64,000 nt of DNA from Vibrio sp. VB16 (GCF_015594925.2 NZ_CP087590.1:248001-312000); one strand, 5' to 3'. Positions 18,151 to 27,868 are shown, counted from the first letter of the stretch. Made by a program: numbers and translations. Notes: generated by a model not told the origin, from the letters alone.

Positions 18151-19623
18151 ATGGAACAGTGTTCTTCAGTTCAATGGATTGCAAATCAATGGGTTGCTGG
18201 TCAAGGCGAAGCAATGAATTCGACCTCTCCTTATAACGGTAACGTTATTTGGCAAGGTGTTAGTGCGACGTCTGCACAGGTAGAGCAAGCAGTAAAAGCC
18301 GCGCGCACTGCATTTGTTGATTGGAAAAAATTAAGCTATTCAGAGCGAGAGACTTATATTCTTGCTTTTGCTGAAGAAGTGAAGGCAAACAGCGAAGAGA
18401 TTGCTCAAATTATTGCTAAAGAGACAGGGAAACCTATCTGGGAAACTCGTACTGAAGCGGGTGCGGTTGCAGGTAAAATCGCGATATCTATCCGTGCCTA
18501 TCATGAGCGTACTGGAAACACACAGCGTGAAGTTGGTGATAACCAAATTGTACTTCGTCACAAACCACTTGGTGTTATGGCTATATTTGGCCCGTATAAT
18601 TTCCCTGCTCATCTGCCTAACGGACATATGGTACCTGCTCTTTTGGCAGGGAATACGATGGTTTATAAACCGTCTGAACAGACACCTGCGACAGCCGAAC
18701 TCATCGTTAAATTATGGGAGAGAGCTGGGTTACCAACAGGGGTTATTAACCTTGTGCAGGGGGCAAAGGAGACCGGTGTAGCACTTGCCGAATCGAAAGG
18801 CATCGACGGTTTACTCTTTACCGGAAGTGCAAATACTGGCCATATTCTTCATCGACAGTTTGCTGGTCAACCTGACAAGATGCTTGCTCTAGAGATGGGC
18901 GGGAATAACCCGATGGTGATCTCAGAGAATTATGGTGATCTTGATTCTACGGTCTATACCATTGTGCAATCCGCATTTATCAGTGCAGGTCAACGCTGTA
19001 CTTGTGCTCGTCGCTTATATGTACCGGTAGGCGAAAAAGGCGATGTATTAATCAAAAAATTGACTGAAGCGACGAATAATATTTTGGTTGATGAGCCATT
19101 TGCTGAGCCTCAACCTTTTATGGGGCCGCAGATCTCTGTCCAAGCCGCAGCATTTATAATAAATGCTCAAGCCAACCTCATAAAGCTAGGTGCAGAATCG
19201 ATTGTTGAAGCAAAGCATACTAGCGCAGCCTTTGTAACGCCGGGCCTAATTGATGTTACCAATATTAAATCTTTGCCAGATGAAGAATATTTTGGACCGC
19301 TTCTACAAGTTGTGCGTTATGAAGGGCTAGAGAAAGCCGTTGAGCTTGCCAATGATACTCGTTTTGGCTTGTCAGCAGGGTTAGTGTCTACTGACGACGG
19401 TGAGTGGACGTATTTTGTTGACCATATACGAGCTGGTATCGTAAACCGCAATCGTCAATTAACTGGAGCAAGCGGTGATGCACCGTTTGGTGGGCCCGGA
19501 GCCTCGGGTAACCTACGACCAAGTGCCTATTATGCCGCTGACTATTGTGCGTATCCAATGGCTTCAATGGAAGGAAGTGAAACAGTACTGCCCACAACGT
19601 TGAGCCCGGGTGTCAAACTATAA
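18151..19623 (+). CDS. astD: N-succinylglutamate 5-semialdehyde dehydrogenase
   Basis: 490 aa aldehyde dehydrogenase. Features are the Rossmann region with FTGSANTG, the general base Glu in ALEMGGNNP, the catalytic Cys283 in SAGQRCTCARR, and EEYFGPLLQV. It oxidises succinylglutamate semialdehyde to succinylglutamate with NAD+, step four of the pathway. astB and astE are not in the window, as is usual for Vibrio, where the ast genes are dispersed. Confidence 0.95.
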   Translation: MEQCSSVQWIANQWVAGQGEAMNSTSPYNGNVIWQGVSATSAQVEQAVKAARTAFVDWKKLSYSERETYILAFAEEVKANSEEIAQIIAKETGKPIWETRTEAGAVAGKIAISIRAYHERTGNTQREVGDNQIVLRHKPLGVMAIFGPYNFPAHLPNGHMVPALLAGNTMVYKPSEQTPATAELIVKLWERAGLPTGVINLVQGAKETGVALAESKGIDGLLFTGSANTGHILHRQFAGQPDKMLALEMGGNNPMVISENYGDLDSTVYTIVQSAFISAGQRCTCARRLYVPVGEKGDVLIKKLTEATNNILVDEPFAEPQPFMGPQISVQAAAFIINAQANLIKLGAESIVEAKHTSAAFVTPGLIDVTNIKSLPDEEYFGPLLQVVRYEGLEKAVELANDTRFGLSAGLVSTDDGEWTYFVDHIRAGIVNRNRQLTGASGDAPFGGPGASGNLRPSAYYAADYCAYPMASMEGSETVLPTTLSPGVKL

Positions 19624-19678
19624 TAGTTAAGTTTTAGAGCGCTCAATATTCATTTTTGATTTAAACCAAGGAGGTATT

Positions 19679-20470
19679 ATGTCACCTAGCATTCTGTTTC
19701 AGTCCTTATGGAACGATTATATTGAACGACTTTGCCCTTCTGCAGACAACGTTCATGACCTGCTTGAAGAGGGAGAGGATCTTATCAATGACCATATTGC
19801 TTTACGTACTTTCTCATTGGCTCCACTTGGATTGGAAGTGTTAGCAAAACCATTTCTGGATCTTGGTTATAAAGCGTGCGGTGACTATGTTTTTGAAAGC
19901 AAAAACCTGACAGCAAAGCATTACGAGCATCCTGATAAGACTCAACCTAAAGTGTTTATTAGTCAATTAGAGGTGGGATTATGCTCACCGCAATTGCAAT
20001 CAATTGTAGAAAAATTAGTTCTTCAGGTCGATTCTGAAAAGCTAGCCAGTAGCGATTTTCTTCATCATGGCCGTTTGTGGAATATCAGCCATGAGGATTA
20101 TTTACTGTTATCCAAAGAAAGCGAATACGCGGCTTGGCTAGCTGCCCATGGTTATGGCGCGAATCATTTTACAGTGAGCGTGAATCAGCTTAATGCCTTC
20201 TCTAGCGTGAAAGCCGTTAATGATCATTTAAGAGTTGCGGGCTTTGCTATTAATGAGTCAGGTGGGGAAGTAAAAGGTTCAGCGGAAGTGCTGTTAGAAC
20301 AGTCTTCTACAATGGCTGACAAAGTCCCCGTATTATTTTCTGATGGAAAGCAGATCATTCCCGGTGGGTTCTATGAATTTGCTTTAAGGTATCCGATGAA
20401 CAACGGCGAACTGTATCAAGGCTTCGTTGCGGCTTCTGCCGATAAGATATTTGAGAGTACGGATACGTAA
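19679..20470 (+). CDS. DUF1338 family protein (short HglS-like 2-oxoacid dioxygenase fold)
   Basis: 263 aa, after an AAGGAGGT ribosome site. The N-terminal INDHIALRTF carries the His39 and Arg43 pair that matches the H-x3-R metal/substrate site of the DUF1338 family. GANHFTVSV and YEFALRY would supply the second His and the Glu ligand. The longer family member HglS (YdcJ) converts 2-oxoadipate to 2-hydroxyglutarate with Fe(II). Here the protein is about half that length. Its place 55 bp after astD suggests a link to amino acid breakdown, but its substrate is unknown. Confidence 0.8.
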   Translation: MSPSILFQSLWNDYIERLCPSADNVHDLLEEGEDLINDHIALRTFSLAPLGLEVLAKPFLDLGYKACGDYVFESKNLTAKHYEHPDKTQPKVFISQLEVGLCSPQLQSIVEKLVLQVDSEKLASSDFLHHGRLWNISHEDYLLLSKESEYAAWLAAHGYGANHFTVSVNQLNAFSSVKAVNDHLRVAGFAINESGGEVKGSAEVLLEQSSTMADKVPVLFSDGKQIIPGGFYEFALRYPMNNGELYQGFVAASADKIFESTDT

Positions 20471-20480
20471 GATGGGGGGG

Positions 20481-21521
20481 TTATTCCAACCCCAAATCTA
20501 ATGGTGTTTTGCTTGGTCTACCACCGATCTCTCTGGTTAGCTTCGGTACGATATACCCAGAAACACGAGTAATGACCTCTGCCATAATCTGTTTTGCTTC
20601 TTGGTCACTGACATAGAAGTGAGCAGCCCCTTGAACCTTGTCCAATACATGTAAATAGTATGGTTGGACACCCACATCAAATAACGTTTCATTGAGATTA
20701 ACTTGAGCGTCGACACTGTCATTAACCCCTTTTAGCAAGACGGATTGATTGAGTAAATGTACACCAGAAGATCTTAGCTTACCTAAGGCATTAGCGAGTG
20801 GTTCATCGATCTCATTGGCATGATTAATATGAGAAACAAAGACAACCTGTAATCTTGTATTGCGAAAAATTTGGCAGAGCTTTTCGGTGATTCGGGAAGG
20901 GATGACAACAGGCAAACGGGAGTGAATTCTCAAACGCTTGATATGCTTGAACTCCCCTAGTGCATCAATGAGCCACTCTAATTCATGGTCTTTTGCCATC
21001 AATGGGTCGCCACCAGATAATATCACTTCGTTAAGTTCTGTATGCTTGGCTATATAGTTAAGGCTTTGCTGCCAGACAACTTTGTTTCCTTTATTGTCGC
21101 TGTAAGGAAAATGTCGTCTAAAACAATATCGACAGTTAATCGCGCAGCCACCTTTTAGTATCAGTAAGGCTCGGTTACGGTACTTGTGTAAAATGCCTGG
21201 ATTTTCATTTCCCTGCTCTTCCAACGGATCAGAAGAGTAACCATCATGAATCTCTAACTCTTCACTAACGGGCAGAACTTGGCGAAGAAGTGGATCATGG
21301 ATATTTCCTTTCTCCATTTTGTCGACAAAGCTTTGAGGAATTCTTTGTGAGAACTGCTTTCTTGCGGTGAAGTTTATCTGGCCATTTTTATCTTTAGGCC
21401 ACTGAGATTGAGGGATTCCAAGCTTTTTAAGTAATATTTCAGGATCGGAGATCGCATTCGTTAATTCAATCAGCCAGTTTTTCTCAACAGCGACGGTTTT
21501 TAGGGGTATGATATGCGACAT
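20481..21521 (-). CDS. epmB: EF-P beta-lysylation protein EpmB (radical SAM lysine 2,3-aminomutase)
   Basis: 346 aa KamA-family protein. The radical-SAM cluster is C126-x3-C130-x2-C133 (CAINCRYCF). The SAM-binding GGDP motif is in EVILSGGDPL. It isomerises (S)-alpha-lysine to (R)-beta-lysine, used by EpmA to modify EF-P. It is divergent from efp with 35 bp between the starts, so they share a promoter region, and epmA lies 4 kb away. Shorter than clostridial lysine aminomutases, as is typical of EpmB. Confidence 0.95.
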   Translation of the reverse strand: MSHIIPLKTVAVEKNWLIELTNAISDPEILLKKLGIPQSQWPKDKNGQINFTARKQFSQRIPQSFVDKMEKGNIHDPLLRQVLPVSEELEIHDGYSSDPLEEQGNENPGILHKYRNRALLILKGGCAINCRYCFRRHFPYSDNKGNKVVWQQSLNYIAKHTELNEVILSGGDPLMAKDHELEWLIDALGEFKHIKRLRIHSRLPVVIPSRITEKLCQIFRNTRLQVVFVSHINHANEIDEPLANALGKLRSSGVHLLNQSVLLKGVNDSVDAQVNLNETLFDVGVQPYYLHVLDKVQGAAHFYVSDQEAKQIMAEVITRVSGYIVPKLTREIGGRPSKTPLDLGLE

Positions 21522-21556
21522 TAAAGTTTAACTCGAAGAAAATTTAAGAGGACAAA

Positions 21557-22123
21557 ATGGCTACAGTTAGCACTAATGAATTCAAAGGCGGTCTTAAGCT
21601 AATGCTTGATAACGAGCCTAGTGTAATCCTTGAAAACGAATACGTAAAACCGGGTAAAGGACAAGCATTTAACCGTGTGAAAATTCGTAAACTTCTTTCT
21701 GGTAAGGTGCTAGAGAAAACATTTAAGTCTGGCGAAAGTTTTGAACAAGCAGACGTGATGGATATTGATCTAGACTACTTGTACTCAGATGGTGAATTCT
21801 ATCACTTTATGGACGCAGAAACATTCGAACAAACTGCGGCAGATGTAAAAGCAGTTGGTGATAGCGCTAAATGGTTGGTTGAGAACAACACTTGTATGGT
21901 TACTTTATGGAATGGCAATCCTATCACGATAACGCCACCTAACTTCGTTGAACTAGAAGTCACTGAAACCGATCCCGGCCTTAAAGGTGATACTGCTGGT
22001 ACGGGTGGTAAACCTGCAACACTCATTACAGGTGCCGTCGTTCGTGTTCCTTTATTTATCCAAATTGGTGAAATAATTAAAGTTGATACTCGTTCTGGTG
22101 AATATGTAGGACGCGTTAAGTAA
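21557..22123 (+). CDS. efp: Elongation factor P
   Basis: 188 aa, three-domain translation factor. The modified lysine is Lys34 in YVKPGKGQAF, the position that receives beta-lysine from EpmA/EpmB. EF-P relieves ribosome stalling at polyproline. An AAGAGGACAAA ribosome site precedes the ATG. It is divergent from epmB and is followed by a two-way terminator shared with frdD. Confidence 0.97.
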   Translation: MATVSTNEFKGGLKLMLDNEPSVILENEYVKPGKGQAFNRVKIRKLLSGKVLEKTFKSGESFEQADVMDIDLDYLYSDGEFYHFMDAETFEQTAADVKAVGDSAKWLVENNTCMVTLWNGNPITITPPNFVELEVTETDPGLKGDTAGTGGKPATLITGAVVRVPLFIQIGEIIKVDTRSGEYVGRVK

Positions 22124-22136
22124 GCGGGTTTTTAGA

Positions 22137-22177
22137 AAGAAAAAAGGGATTGATGGTAAAACATCAATCCCTTTTTT
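22137..22177. terminator. Bidirectional terminator between efp and frdD
   Basis: The stem GGGATTGATG (22146-22155) with CATCAATCCC (22162-22171) is flanked by an A-run and a T-run. It can end both efp and the convergent frd operon. Confidence 0.9.
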
Positions 22178-22190
22178 ATCGTCATAAGAT

Positions 22191-22553
22191 TTAAATCATA
22201 AAGATAAAAATCACACTCAATGCTGAAATCAAACCAGCGATAAAGTAGCAAACAATCTTACCAACCACACCAGTGTGCAGTTTCAGGTCATGCATACCGT
22301 GGTGAACACGGTGCATGGCATGCCACATTGGAAGGGCCAGCGTTCCGATGATAAAGAGAGCGCCAATAAAGCTGGTTGCAAAATCGGCAACGCGCTCATA
22401 GCTCATCGCTTCTGCATCAATAATACCGAGGGGCGCAAGGATACCTATCACCAATACGGTAATGGGGGTGATCATAGCAAACCAGGTACCGCCGGCACCG
22501 AATAGACCCCACCATACGGGCTCGTCTGAACGTTTTGGATGTTTATTAACCAC
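22191..22553 (-). CDS. frdD: Fumarate reductase membrane subunit D
   Basis: 120 aa with three membrane segments (about 17-45, 57-80 and 99-119), the length and topology of FrdD. With FrdC it anchors FrdAB and binds menaquinol. Last gene of the frdABCD operon, 10 bp after frdC. SDEPVWWGLFGAGG near the N-terminus is typical. Confidence 0.94.
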   Translation of the reverse strand: MVNKHPKRSDEPVWWGLFGAGGTWFAMITPITVLVIGILAPLGIIDAEAMSYERVADFATSFIGALFIIGTLALPMWHAMHRVHHGMHDLKLHTGVVGKIVCYFIAGLISALSVIFIFMI

Positions 22554-22563
22554 AATGAGCTCC

Positions 22564-22947
22564 TTATACGATGATGAGTACGATTAATGAGATAGCAGCA
22601 ACGGCTGCCCACTGACCAAGCACAATGATCTTCGTGTCCACGAGTTTGCCTTTCAATCGAATCGGCATTACTTGTGGGAACATCGTAAAGAATGTGTGTG
22701 CGTGGTACAGGCTCCCGGCTAACGAGACGATATTGATCGCCACGACAACAGGGTTTGCCATAAAGGTTAGCCAAGCGTCCCATGATTCGGGGCCCTTAAC
22801 TAAGCTGCCTAGCCCGAAAGTTAGGCACAGTGTGAAAAATATAATGGGTAATACAGTCGCTTCACGGATCATGTACATGCGGTAGAAATTGCTCTTCTGC
22901 CACCATGTTGCTTTCATTTCGCGAACGTAAGGTTTACGGTTACTCAT
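22564..22947 (-). CDS. frdC: Fumarate reductase membrane subunit C
   Basis: 127 aa with three membrane segments. The opening MSNRKPYVREM and the early TWWQKSNFYRMYMIREAT match FrdC, including the glutamate implicated in quinol binding (REAT). No heme-ligand pattern is expected in this type. It follows frdB with a 2-bp gap. Confidence 0.94.
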   Translation of the reverse strand: MSNRKPYVREMKATWWQKSNFYRMYMIREATVLPIIFFTLCLTFGLGSLVKGPESWDAWLTFMANPVVVAINIVSLAGSLYHAHTFFTMFPQVMPIRLKGKLVDTKIIVLGQWAAVAAISLIVLIIV

Positions 22948-22949
22948 CC

Positions 22950-23690
22950 TTAGTTCTCCTGAGGTTTAAGCATAGCAATCACAAAGTCTTTAGAAGACTC
23001 AACTTTACCTTGGTTTACCGCCGCGGCAGGATCAACACTCTTCGGACAGACATCAGAGCAGAAGCCGACAAACGTACAGCCCCACACGCCATTGTCACCG
23101 TTAAGCAGTTCCATGCGCTCTTCTTTACCATTGTCACGGCTATCTAGGTTGTAGCGATGAGCAAGTGCGATGGCCGCAGGGCCAAGGAACTCTGGATTCA
23201 GACCAAACTGAGGACAGGCGGCGTAACAAAGGCCACAGTTGATACAAGCAGCAAACTGCTTATATTTTGCCATTTGCTGTGGTGTTTGGTTGTTTGGACC
23301 ATCTTCCGGTGTGCGGTCATTACCGATAATATAAGGCTTAAGTGCTTCAAGACGTTCGATGAACGGCGTCATGTCGACGATTAAGTCTTTCTCGATAGGG
23401 AAGTTGGCTAACGGCTCAATCAAAAGGCCATCAGGGTAATCACGTAAGAACGTTTTGCAGGCCAGCTTAGGATAGTTGTTCACCATCATGCCACATGAGC
23501 CACAGATAGCCATACGACAAGACCAGCGATAGGACAGGTCTTTATCTAGGTTATCTTTGATGTAACCCAGTGCGTCAAGCACGGACATTGTGTCATCGAA
23601 AGGAACTTCGAAGGTTTGTTTATAAGGCTCGGCGTCTTTTTCTGGATCGTAACGCAGAATATCGACTTTTTGAATTCTAGTACCCGTCAT
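22950..23690 (-). CDS. frdB: Fumarate reductase iron-sulfur subunit
   Basis: 246 aa. The [2Fe-2S] site is in CRMAICGSCGMMV plus a downstream Cys. The [4Fe-4S] and [3Fe-4S] sites are in CINCGLCYAACP and CTFVGFCSDVCPKSVD. It carries electrons from the membrane quinol site to FrdA. Its start overlaps the frdA stop (TAATG). Confidence 0.96.
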   Translation of the reverse strand: MTGTRIQKVDILRYDPEKDAEPYKQTFEVPFDDTMSVLDALGYIKDNLDKDLSYRWSCRMAICGSCGMMVNNYPKLACKTFLRDYPDGLLIEPLANFPIEKDLIVDMTPFIERLEALKPYIIGNDRTPEDGPNNQTPQQMAKYKQFAACINCGLCYAACPQFGLNPEFLGPAAIALAHRYNLDSRDNGKEERMELLNGDNGVWGCTFVGFCSDVCPKSVDPAAAVNQGKVESSKDFVIAMLKPQEN

Positions 23691-25501
23691 TACTTCTGCT
23701 CCTCTGCGGCTTGTGCGTCTGCGGCTTCTTTCGCCGCCGCTTCTTCTGCTGCTGCCCCATACAGGCGAGCTTTAGGTTGAGATTTCGTGATAGTAACATC
23801 ACTGTATTCAATCGTTGGTGCGCGTCCTTCGTTGAAGAGCGCCAGTGAGTGTTTCAAGTAGTTCACATCATCACGTTCGGTACAGCCTTCATCTAAACGT
23901 TGATGCGCCCCGCGAGATTCACGACGAAGAATAGCCGAGTGAGCCATTGCTTCTGCCACTTCAAGGCCATAACCAATCTCAATGGCATAAAGAAGATCGG
24001 TGTTGAACACCTTTCCTCGGTCTTTAATGCTGATTTTCTTATAACGCTCTTTCAGCTCGGTCAGCTTATTCATGGTCTCTTGAATGAGGTCTTCGCGGCG
24101 GTAAATACCACAGCCCGCTTCCATAGAGTGGCCCATTTCTGTTCGAATGGTCGACCAGCTTTCATCGCCTTCTTGGTCCATCAAGCCTTGGATACGTGCT
24201 TCGACCGCTTTCACTTGTTTTTCAATCGCGTCGTCGTTCCAGCCGGTAAACGTTTCCGCGCGTTTCACCGCACTTTCGCCCGCCACGCGACCAAATACCA
24301 CGAACTCCGCCAGCGAGTTTGAGCCTAAGCGGTTTGCACCATGTAGACCAGAAGAGGCACATTCACCCACGGCGAAGAGACCTTTGATTTTCGTTTCGCA
24401 ACTCGGATCGGTTTCAATCCCACCCATGGTGTAGTGAACCGTTGGACGAATTGGGATCGGCTCTTTTGCCGGATCGACGTTAACATACGCCTTCGACAGC
24501 TCACAAATAAACGGCAGACGCTCTTGAAGGTATTCTTCACCTAAGTGTCTCAGGTCTAGATGCACCACATCGCCAAGGGGATGGTCGATGGTGTTGCCTT
24601 TTTGCTGCTCGTGCCAAAACGCTTGAGAAACTTTGTCTCGAGGACCCAATTCCATATATTTGTTTTTCGGCTCTCCAACCGGGGTTTCCGGTCCCATGCC
24701 GTAATCTTGCAGATAACGGTAGCCATTTTTGTTGACGATGATGCCGCCTTCGCCACGACAACCTTCGGTCATCAAGATACCTGTACCAGGAAGGCCGGTT
24801 GGGTGATATTGAACAAATTCCATATCACGCAAAGGAACACCGTGGCGATACGCTAATGCCATACCGTCGCCGGTAACAATGCCGCCGTTGGTGTTGGTGT
24901 TATAAACCCGTCCCGCGCCACCTGTCGCCAGTACAACAGACTTCGCTTTAATCGTAACAAGCTCGCCTTCGGACATGTGAATCGCAACCAGACCCTGAAT
25001 CTCGTCGTTTTCAACCAGTAGGTCAACCACGAAGTACTCATCAAAGCGTTTGATTTGATTGTACTTGATAGAGGTTTGGAAAAGCGTATGCAACATATGG
25101 AAGCCCGTTTTATCGGCGGCAAACCATGTGCGTTCTACTTTCATTCCGCCAAAGCGACGGACGTTCACTTCACCGTTTTCTTTCCGGCTCCATGGACAAC
25201 CCCATTGCTCCATTTGGATCATTTCTTTTGTTGCGTTTTCAACAAAATATTCAACGACATTCTGTTCACATAACCAGTCACCACCACCAACCGTATCGTT
25301 GAAGTGGTTATCAAGTGAATCTTCATCTTTGATGACGGCGGCAGAGCCACCTTCAGCGGCGACAGTATGTGAACGCATTGGGTAGACTTTAGAAATCAGG
25401 GCTACTTCTAGCTCAGGATTTGCTTCAGCCGCTGCGATTGCAGTTCGAAGACCAGCGCCACCGGCGCCGATCACTGCGATATCTGTGGTAATTATTTGCA
25501 C
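23690..25501 (-). CDS. frdA: Fumarate reductase flavoprotein subunit
   Basis: 603 aa from a GTG at 25501, which follows GGAGGATAACT; a frame extends to 25558, but the extra N-terminus is not family-like. The FAD-binding motif is IAVIGAGGAGLRTAIAAA. RSHTVAAEGG contains the histidine that covalently holds FAD. HPTGLPGTGILMTEGCRGEGG is the substrate region. It reduces fumarate in anaerobic respiration. The gene order frdABCD and the separation from sdh genes favour FrdA over SdhA. Confidence 0.95.
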   Translation of the reverse strand: MQIITTDIAVIGAGGAGLRTAIAAAEANPELEVALISKVYPMRSHTVAAEGGSAAVIKDEDSLDNHFNDTVGGGDWLCEQNVVEYFVENATKEMIQMEQWGCPWSRKENGEVNVRRFGGMKVERTWFAADKTGFHMLHTLFQTSIKYNQIKRFDEYFVVDLLVENDEIQGLVAIHMSEGELVTIKAKSVVLATGGAGRVYNTNTNGGIVTGDGMALAYRHGVPLRDMEFVQYHPTGLPGTGILMTEGCRGEGGIIVNKNGYRYLQDYGMGPETPVGEPKNKYMELGPRDKVSQAFWHEQQKGNTIDHPLGDVVHLDLRHLGEEYLQERLPFICELSKAYVNVDPAKEPIPIRPTVHYTMGGIETDPSCETKIKGLFAVGECASSGLHGANRLGSNSLAEFVVFGRVAGESAVKRAETFTGWNDDAIEKQVKAVEARIQGLMDQEGDESWSTIRTEMGHSMEAGCGIYRREDLIQETMNKLTELKERYKKISIKDRGKVFNTDLLYAIEIGYGLEVAEAMAHSAILRRESRGAHQRLDEGCTERDDVNYLKHSLALFNEGRAPTIEYSDVTITKSQPKARLYGAAAEEAAAKEAADAQAAEEQK

Positions 25502-25692
25502 AGTTATCCTCCAGTGTGTGTATTTGCAAAGTAATAGAGATGAACTTAAGCCCATCACTGTATGCGATGCGTATTTAGTTTTAAATTATTTTTTGACCTG
25601 AAACTAGTTTACGGGAGCGATGTCAGGAATAAATTGATATTGGCGGTTTTTTATCGTAGAAATATGACAGCAAACTTGGCATTTATTGAATG

Positions 25693-25708
25693 TGTGATGC
25701 TCATCACT
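25693..25708. promoter_or_regulatory. Candidate CRP site between frdA and epmA
   Basis: TGTGA-TGCTCA-TCACT matches the CRP consensus TGTGA-N6-TCACA at nine of ten specified bases. It lies 192 bp from the frdA start and 83 bp from the epmA start. No clear FNR site (TTGAT-N4-ATCAA) was seen in this gap. Confidence 0.5.
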
Positions 25709-25790
25709 GAGATGCGTTTTATGAATTTAATTTTCAACGTGTGTCATTTGGCTTTGAATACATACCAATCACTTACACGGACTTCGAAAT

Positions 25791-26765
25791 ATGAATAACG
25801 AGAGCTGGCAACCTAGTGCGAGTATCGATTCGCTCAAATTAAGAGCGAAATTGATTGCTGATATTCGACATTTCTTTGTCACTAGGGGCGTACTTGAAGT
25901 GGATACGCCAGCAATCAGTCATGCGACCGTGACGGATATACATTTACATACCTTTAAAACCGACTTTATTGGTCCTGGTTATGCCGGTGGGCAAGCATTA
26001 TATCTAATGACAAGCCCAGAATTTCATATGAAAAGGTTATTAGCGGCGGGCAGTGGCTCTATTTATCAGATGTGTAAGTCTTTTCGAAATGAGGAAAATG
26101 GGCGCTATCATAATCCGGAATTCACCATGTTGGAATGGTATCGAGTAGGGTTTGATCATCACGATTTAATGGATGAAATGGACGAGTTATTACAGCTTGT
26201 ATTGAATACTGGGAAATCGGTTCGGATTACTTATCAACAAGCGTTTTTGAGTACTTTAGAGGTGTGTCCGCTTGAAGCCTCTATGCAGGAACTAAAAGAG
26301 GCAGCAGCTACATTGGGTTTAGGTGATATTGCGGGCCCTGAACAAAACAGAGACACCTTATTACAGTTGCTGTTTAGCTTAGGTGTTGAATCTAAAATTG
26401 GTTTGCAAAGTCCCGTATTTGTTTATGATTTCCCTGCTACACAAGCAGCTTTGGCCAAAATTAATCCAAGTGATCCTAGGGTCGCTGATCGGTTTGAGGT
26501 TTATTTTAAAGGTGTTGAATTAGCGAACGGTTTTCATGAATTGGACGACCCACAAGAGCAACTCTCTAGGTTCATAGAAGATAATCAAAAACGTAGAGAA
26601 CAAGGTTTAGAAATGCAGCCTATTGATTATCATCTTATTGATGCATTAAAGGCAGGTTTGCCAGCTTGTGCTGGCGTTGCATTGGGTATTGATAGGCTAC
26701 TGATGCTCGCTCAGGGAAAGGAACATATTGACGAAGTAACCGCGTTTTCTTTTCCAAGAGCCTGA
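25791..26765 (+). CDS. epmA: EF-P lysyltransferase EpmA (PoxA/GenX)
   Basis: 324 aa class II lysyl-tRNA-synthetase-like catalytic domain with no anticodon-binding domain. Motif 2 is FRNEENGRYHNPEFTMLEWYR-like (about 98-118) and motif 3 is GVALGIDRLLML near the C-terminus. It activates (R)-beta-lysine and attaches it to EF-P Lys34. Divergent from frdA, an arrangement shared with Escherichia coli. Confidence 0.95.
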   Translation: MNNESWQPSASIDSLKLRAKLIADIRHFFVTRGVLEVDTPAISHATVTDIHLHTFKTDFIGPGYAGGQALYLMTSPEFHMKRLLAAGSGSIYQMCKSFRNEENGRYHNPEFTMLEWYRVGFDHHDLMDEMDELLQLVLNTGKSVRITYQQAFLSTLEVCPLEASMQELKEAAATLGLGDIAGPEQNRDTLLQLLFSLGVESKIGLQSPVFVYDFPATQAALAKINPSDPRVADRFEVYFKGVELANGFHELDDPQEQLSRFIEDNQKRREQGLEMQPIDYHLIDALKAGLPACAGVALGIDRLLMLAQGKEHIDEVTAFSFPRA

Positions 26766-26811
26766 TGATAGATATAAGATCGTGAAAGCGCATCGTTCAA
26801 TCATCTTAGGG

Positions 26812-27699
26812 CTAACTTACTAGTATTCCTGTGCCTACAACGGCCAAAATGGCACCTAACCATGCGAATCGATTTGGTCTCTGTCTTAGATAGAGCCATA
26901 AGATGGGTAGAATCATAATCGGGGTCGTTGAAGAGAGTAAGGCGACCATTCCTACATTGCCGTCTCTTAGCGCATAAAGAATGAGCGTCATTCCAATCGC
27001 CATCGCTAAGAAGCCGCTGATAAAAGTCACTCCCAATACCCTTACCGTTATTGGTTTACTTGACCTCGCTATTTTAGATCCTGTCGCCCTAAATAATGCA
27101 TGCGCTATAAACGCAGCGATCATTCGGATGGCGGATGCAGCAACAGGATCAATGGCGGTTTGCATAACGGGTTTGGCAATGATACCACCAAGAGCCTGAC
27201 AAATTGCCGCGAGTAAGCCAAGAGAAACACCAATCCATACATTGCCTTTAATCGCTTCCCAGTCGTGCTGACCTTGTTTTTTCTTACCAAAGAATATAGC
27301 GGTAAGAACGCCAGCGAAAACTAAACTTGCCCCTACAAATTCAATGGTACTCATCGTTTCGCTGAAAAGAAAATAGCCGAGAATAGAAGAGAATACGGCG
27401 TGACAGGCGAATAATAGCCCGGCTTGCCTTGGCCCCATTCTATTCATACAGGCAAATAGTGCGGTATCTCCGATAAAAATACCAATCAATCCAGACAAAA
27501 CCATGGGGGTAATATGAACCGATGTTACTGTGAACCAGCCACCAGTAAAGGAAGCCATAATAGTTAAAATTATGGCCGTACAACCCATACGCCATCGACT
27601 ATAAGAAAACGCACCCAAGTGGCGGGCTGGGACGACAGAGATGATACTGGAGATTGCCCACAAAAAAGCTGCGGCTAGGGCTAGCCACTCATATGACAT
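26812..27699 (-). CDS. EamA/DMT-family transporter
   Basis: 295 aa with about ten membrane segments arranged as two EamA repeats (first half to about residue 140; second from about 155). Family members are inner-membrane exporters or permeases for metabolites; the substrate cannot be read from the sequence. Transcribed alone, convergent with epmA. Confidence 0.8.
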   Translation of the reverse strand: MSYEWLALAAAFLWAISSIISVVPARHLGAFSYSRWRMGCTAIILTIMASFTGGWFTVTSVHITPMVLSGLIGIFIGDTALFACMNRMGPRQAGLLFACHAVFSSILGYFLFSETMSTIEFVGASLVFAGVLTAIFFGKKKQGQHDWEAIKGNVWIGVSLGLLAAICQALGGIIAKPVMQTAIDPVAASAIRMIAAFIAHALFRATGSKIARSSKPITVRVLGVTFISGFLAMAIGMTLILYALRDGNVGMVALLSSTTPIMILPILWLYLRQRPNRFAWLGAILAVVGTGILVS

Positions 27700-27868
27700 A
27701 GTGATTTCTAAGCATTATATTGAATGGACCAACTATGCCGTAAAAATCACGCCACAACTAGATCCGAGTGAGTAATAGTTTTAGTTTTAAGGAGAATGTG
27801 TTTAAGCGCAAAATGGATTATAGACGCAAATAGGTATGAACCATTCCTTACAATACAGCAGATAAAAT

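Noticed and set aside
22275..22505. Open frames opposite the frd genes
   Set aside because: They are antisense shadows of frdD, frdC, frdB and frdA, which are all intact and conserved.
25562..25798. 78-aa open frame between frdA and epmA
   Set aside because: It runs through the divergent promoter region and into epmA, with no homology I can see and no good ribosome site.
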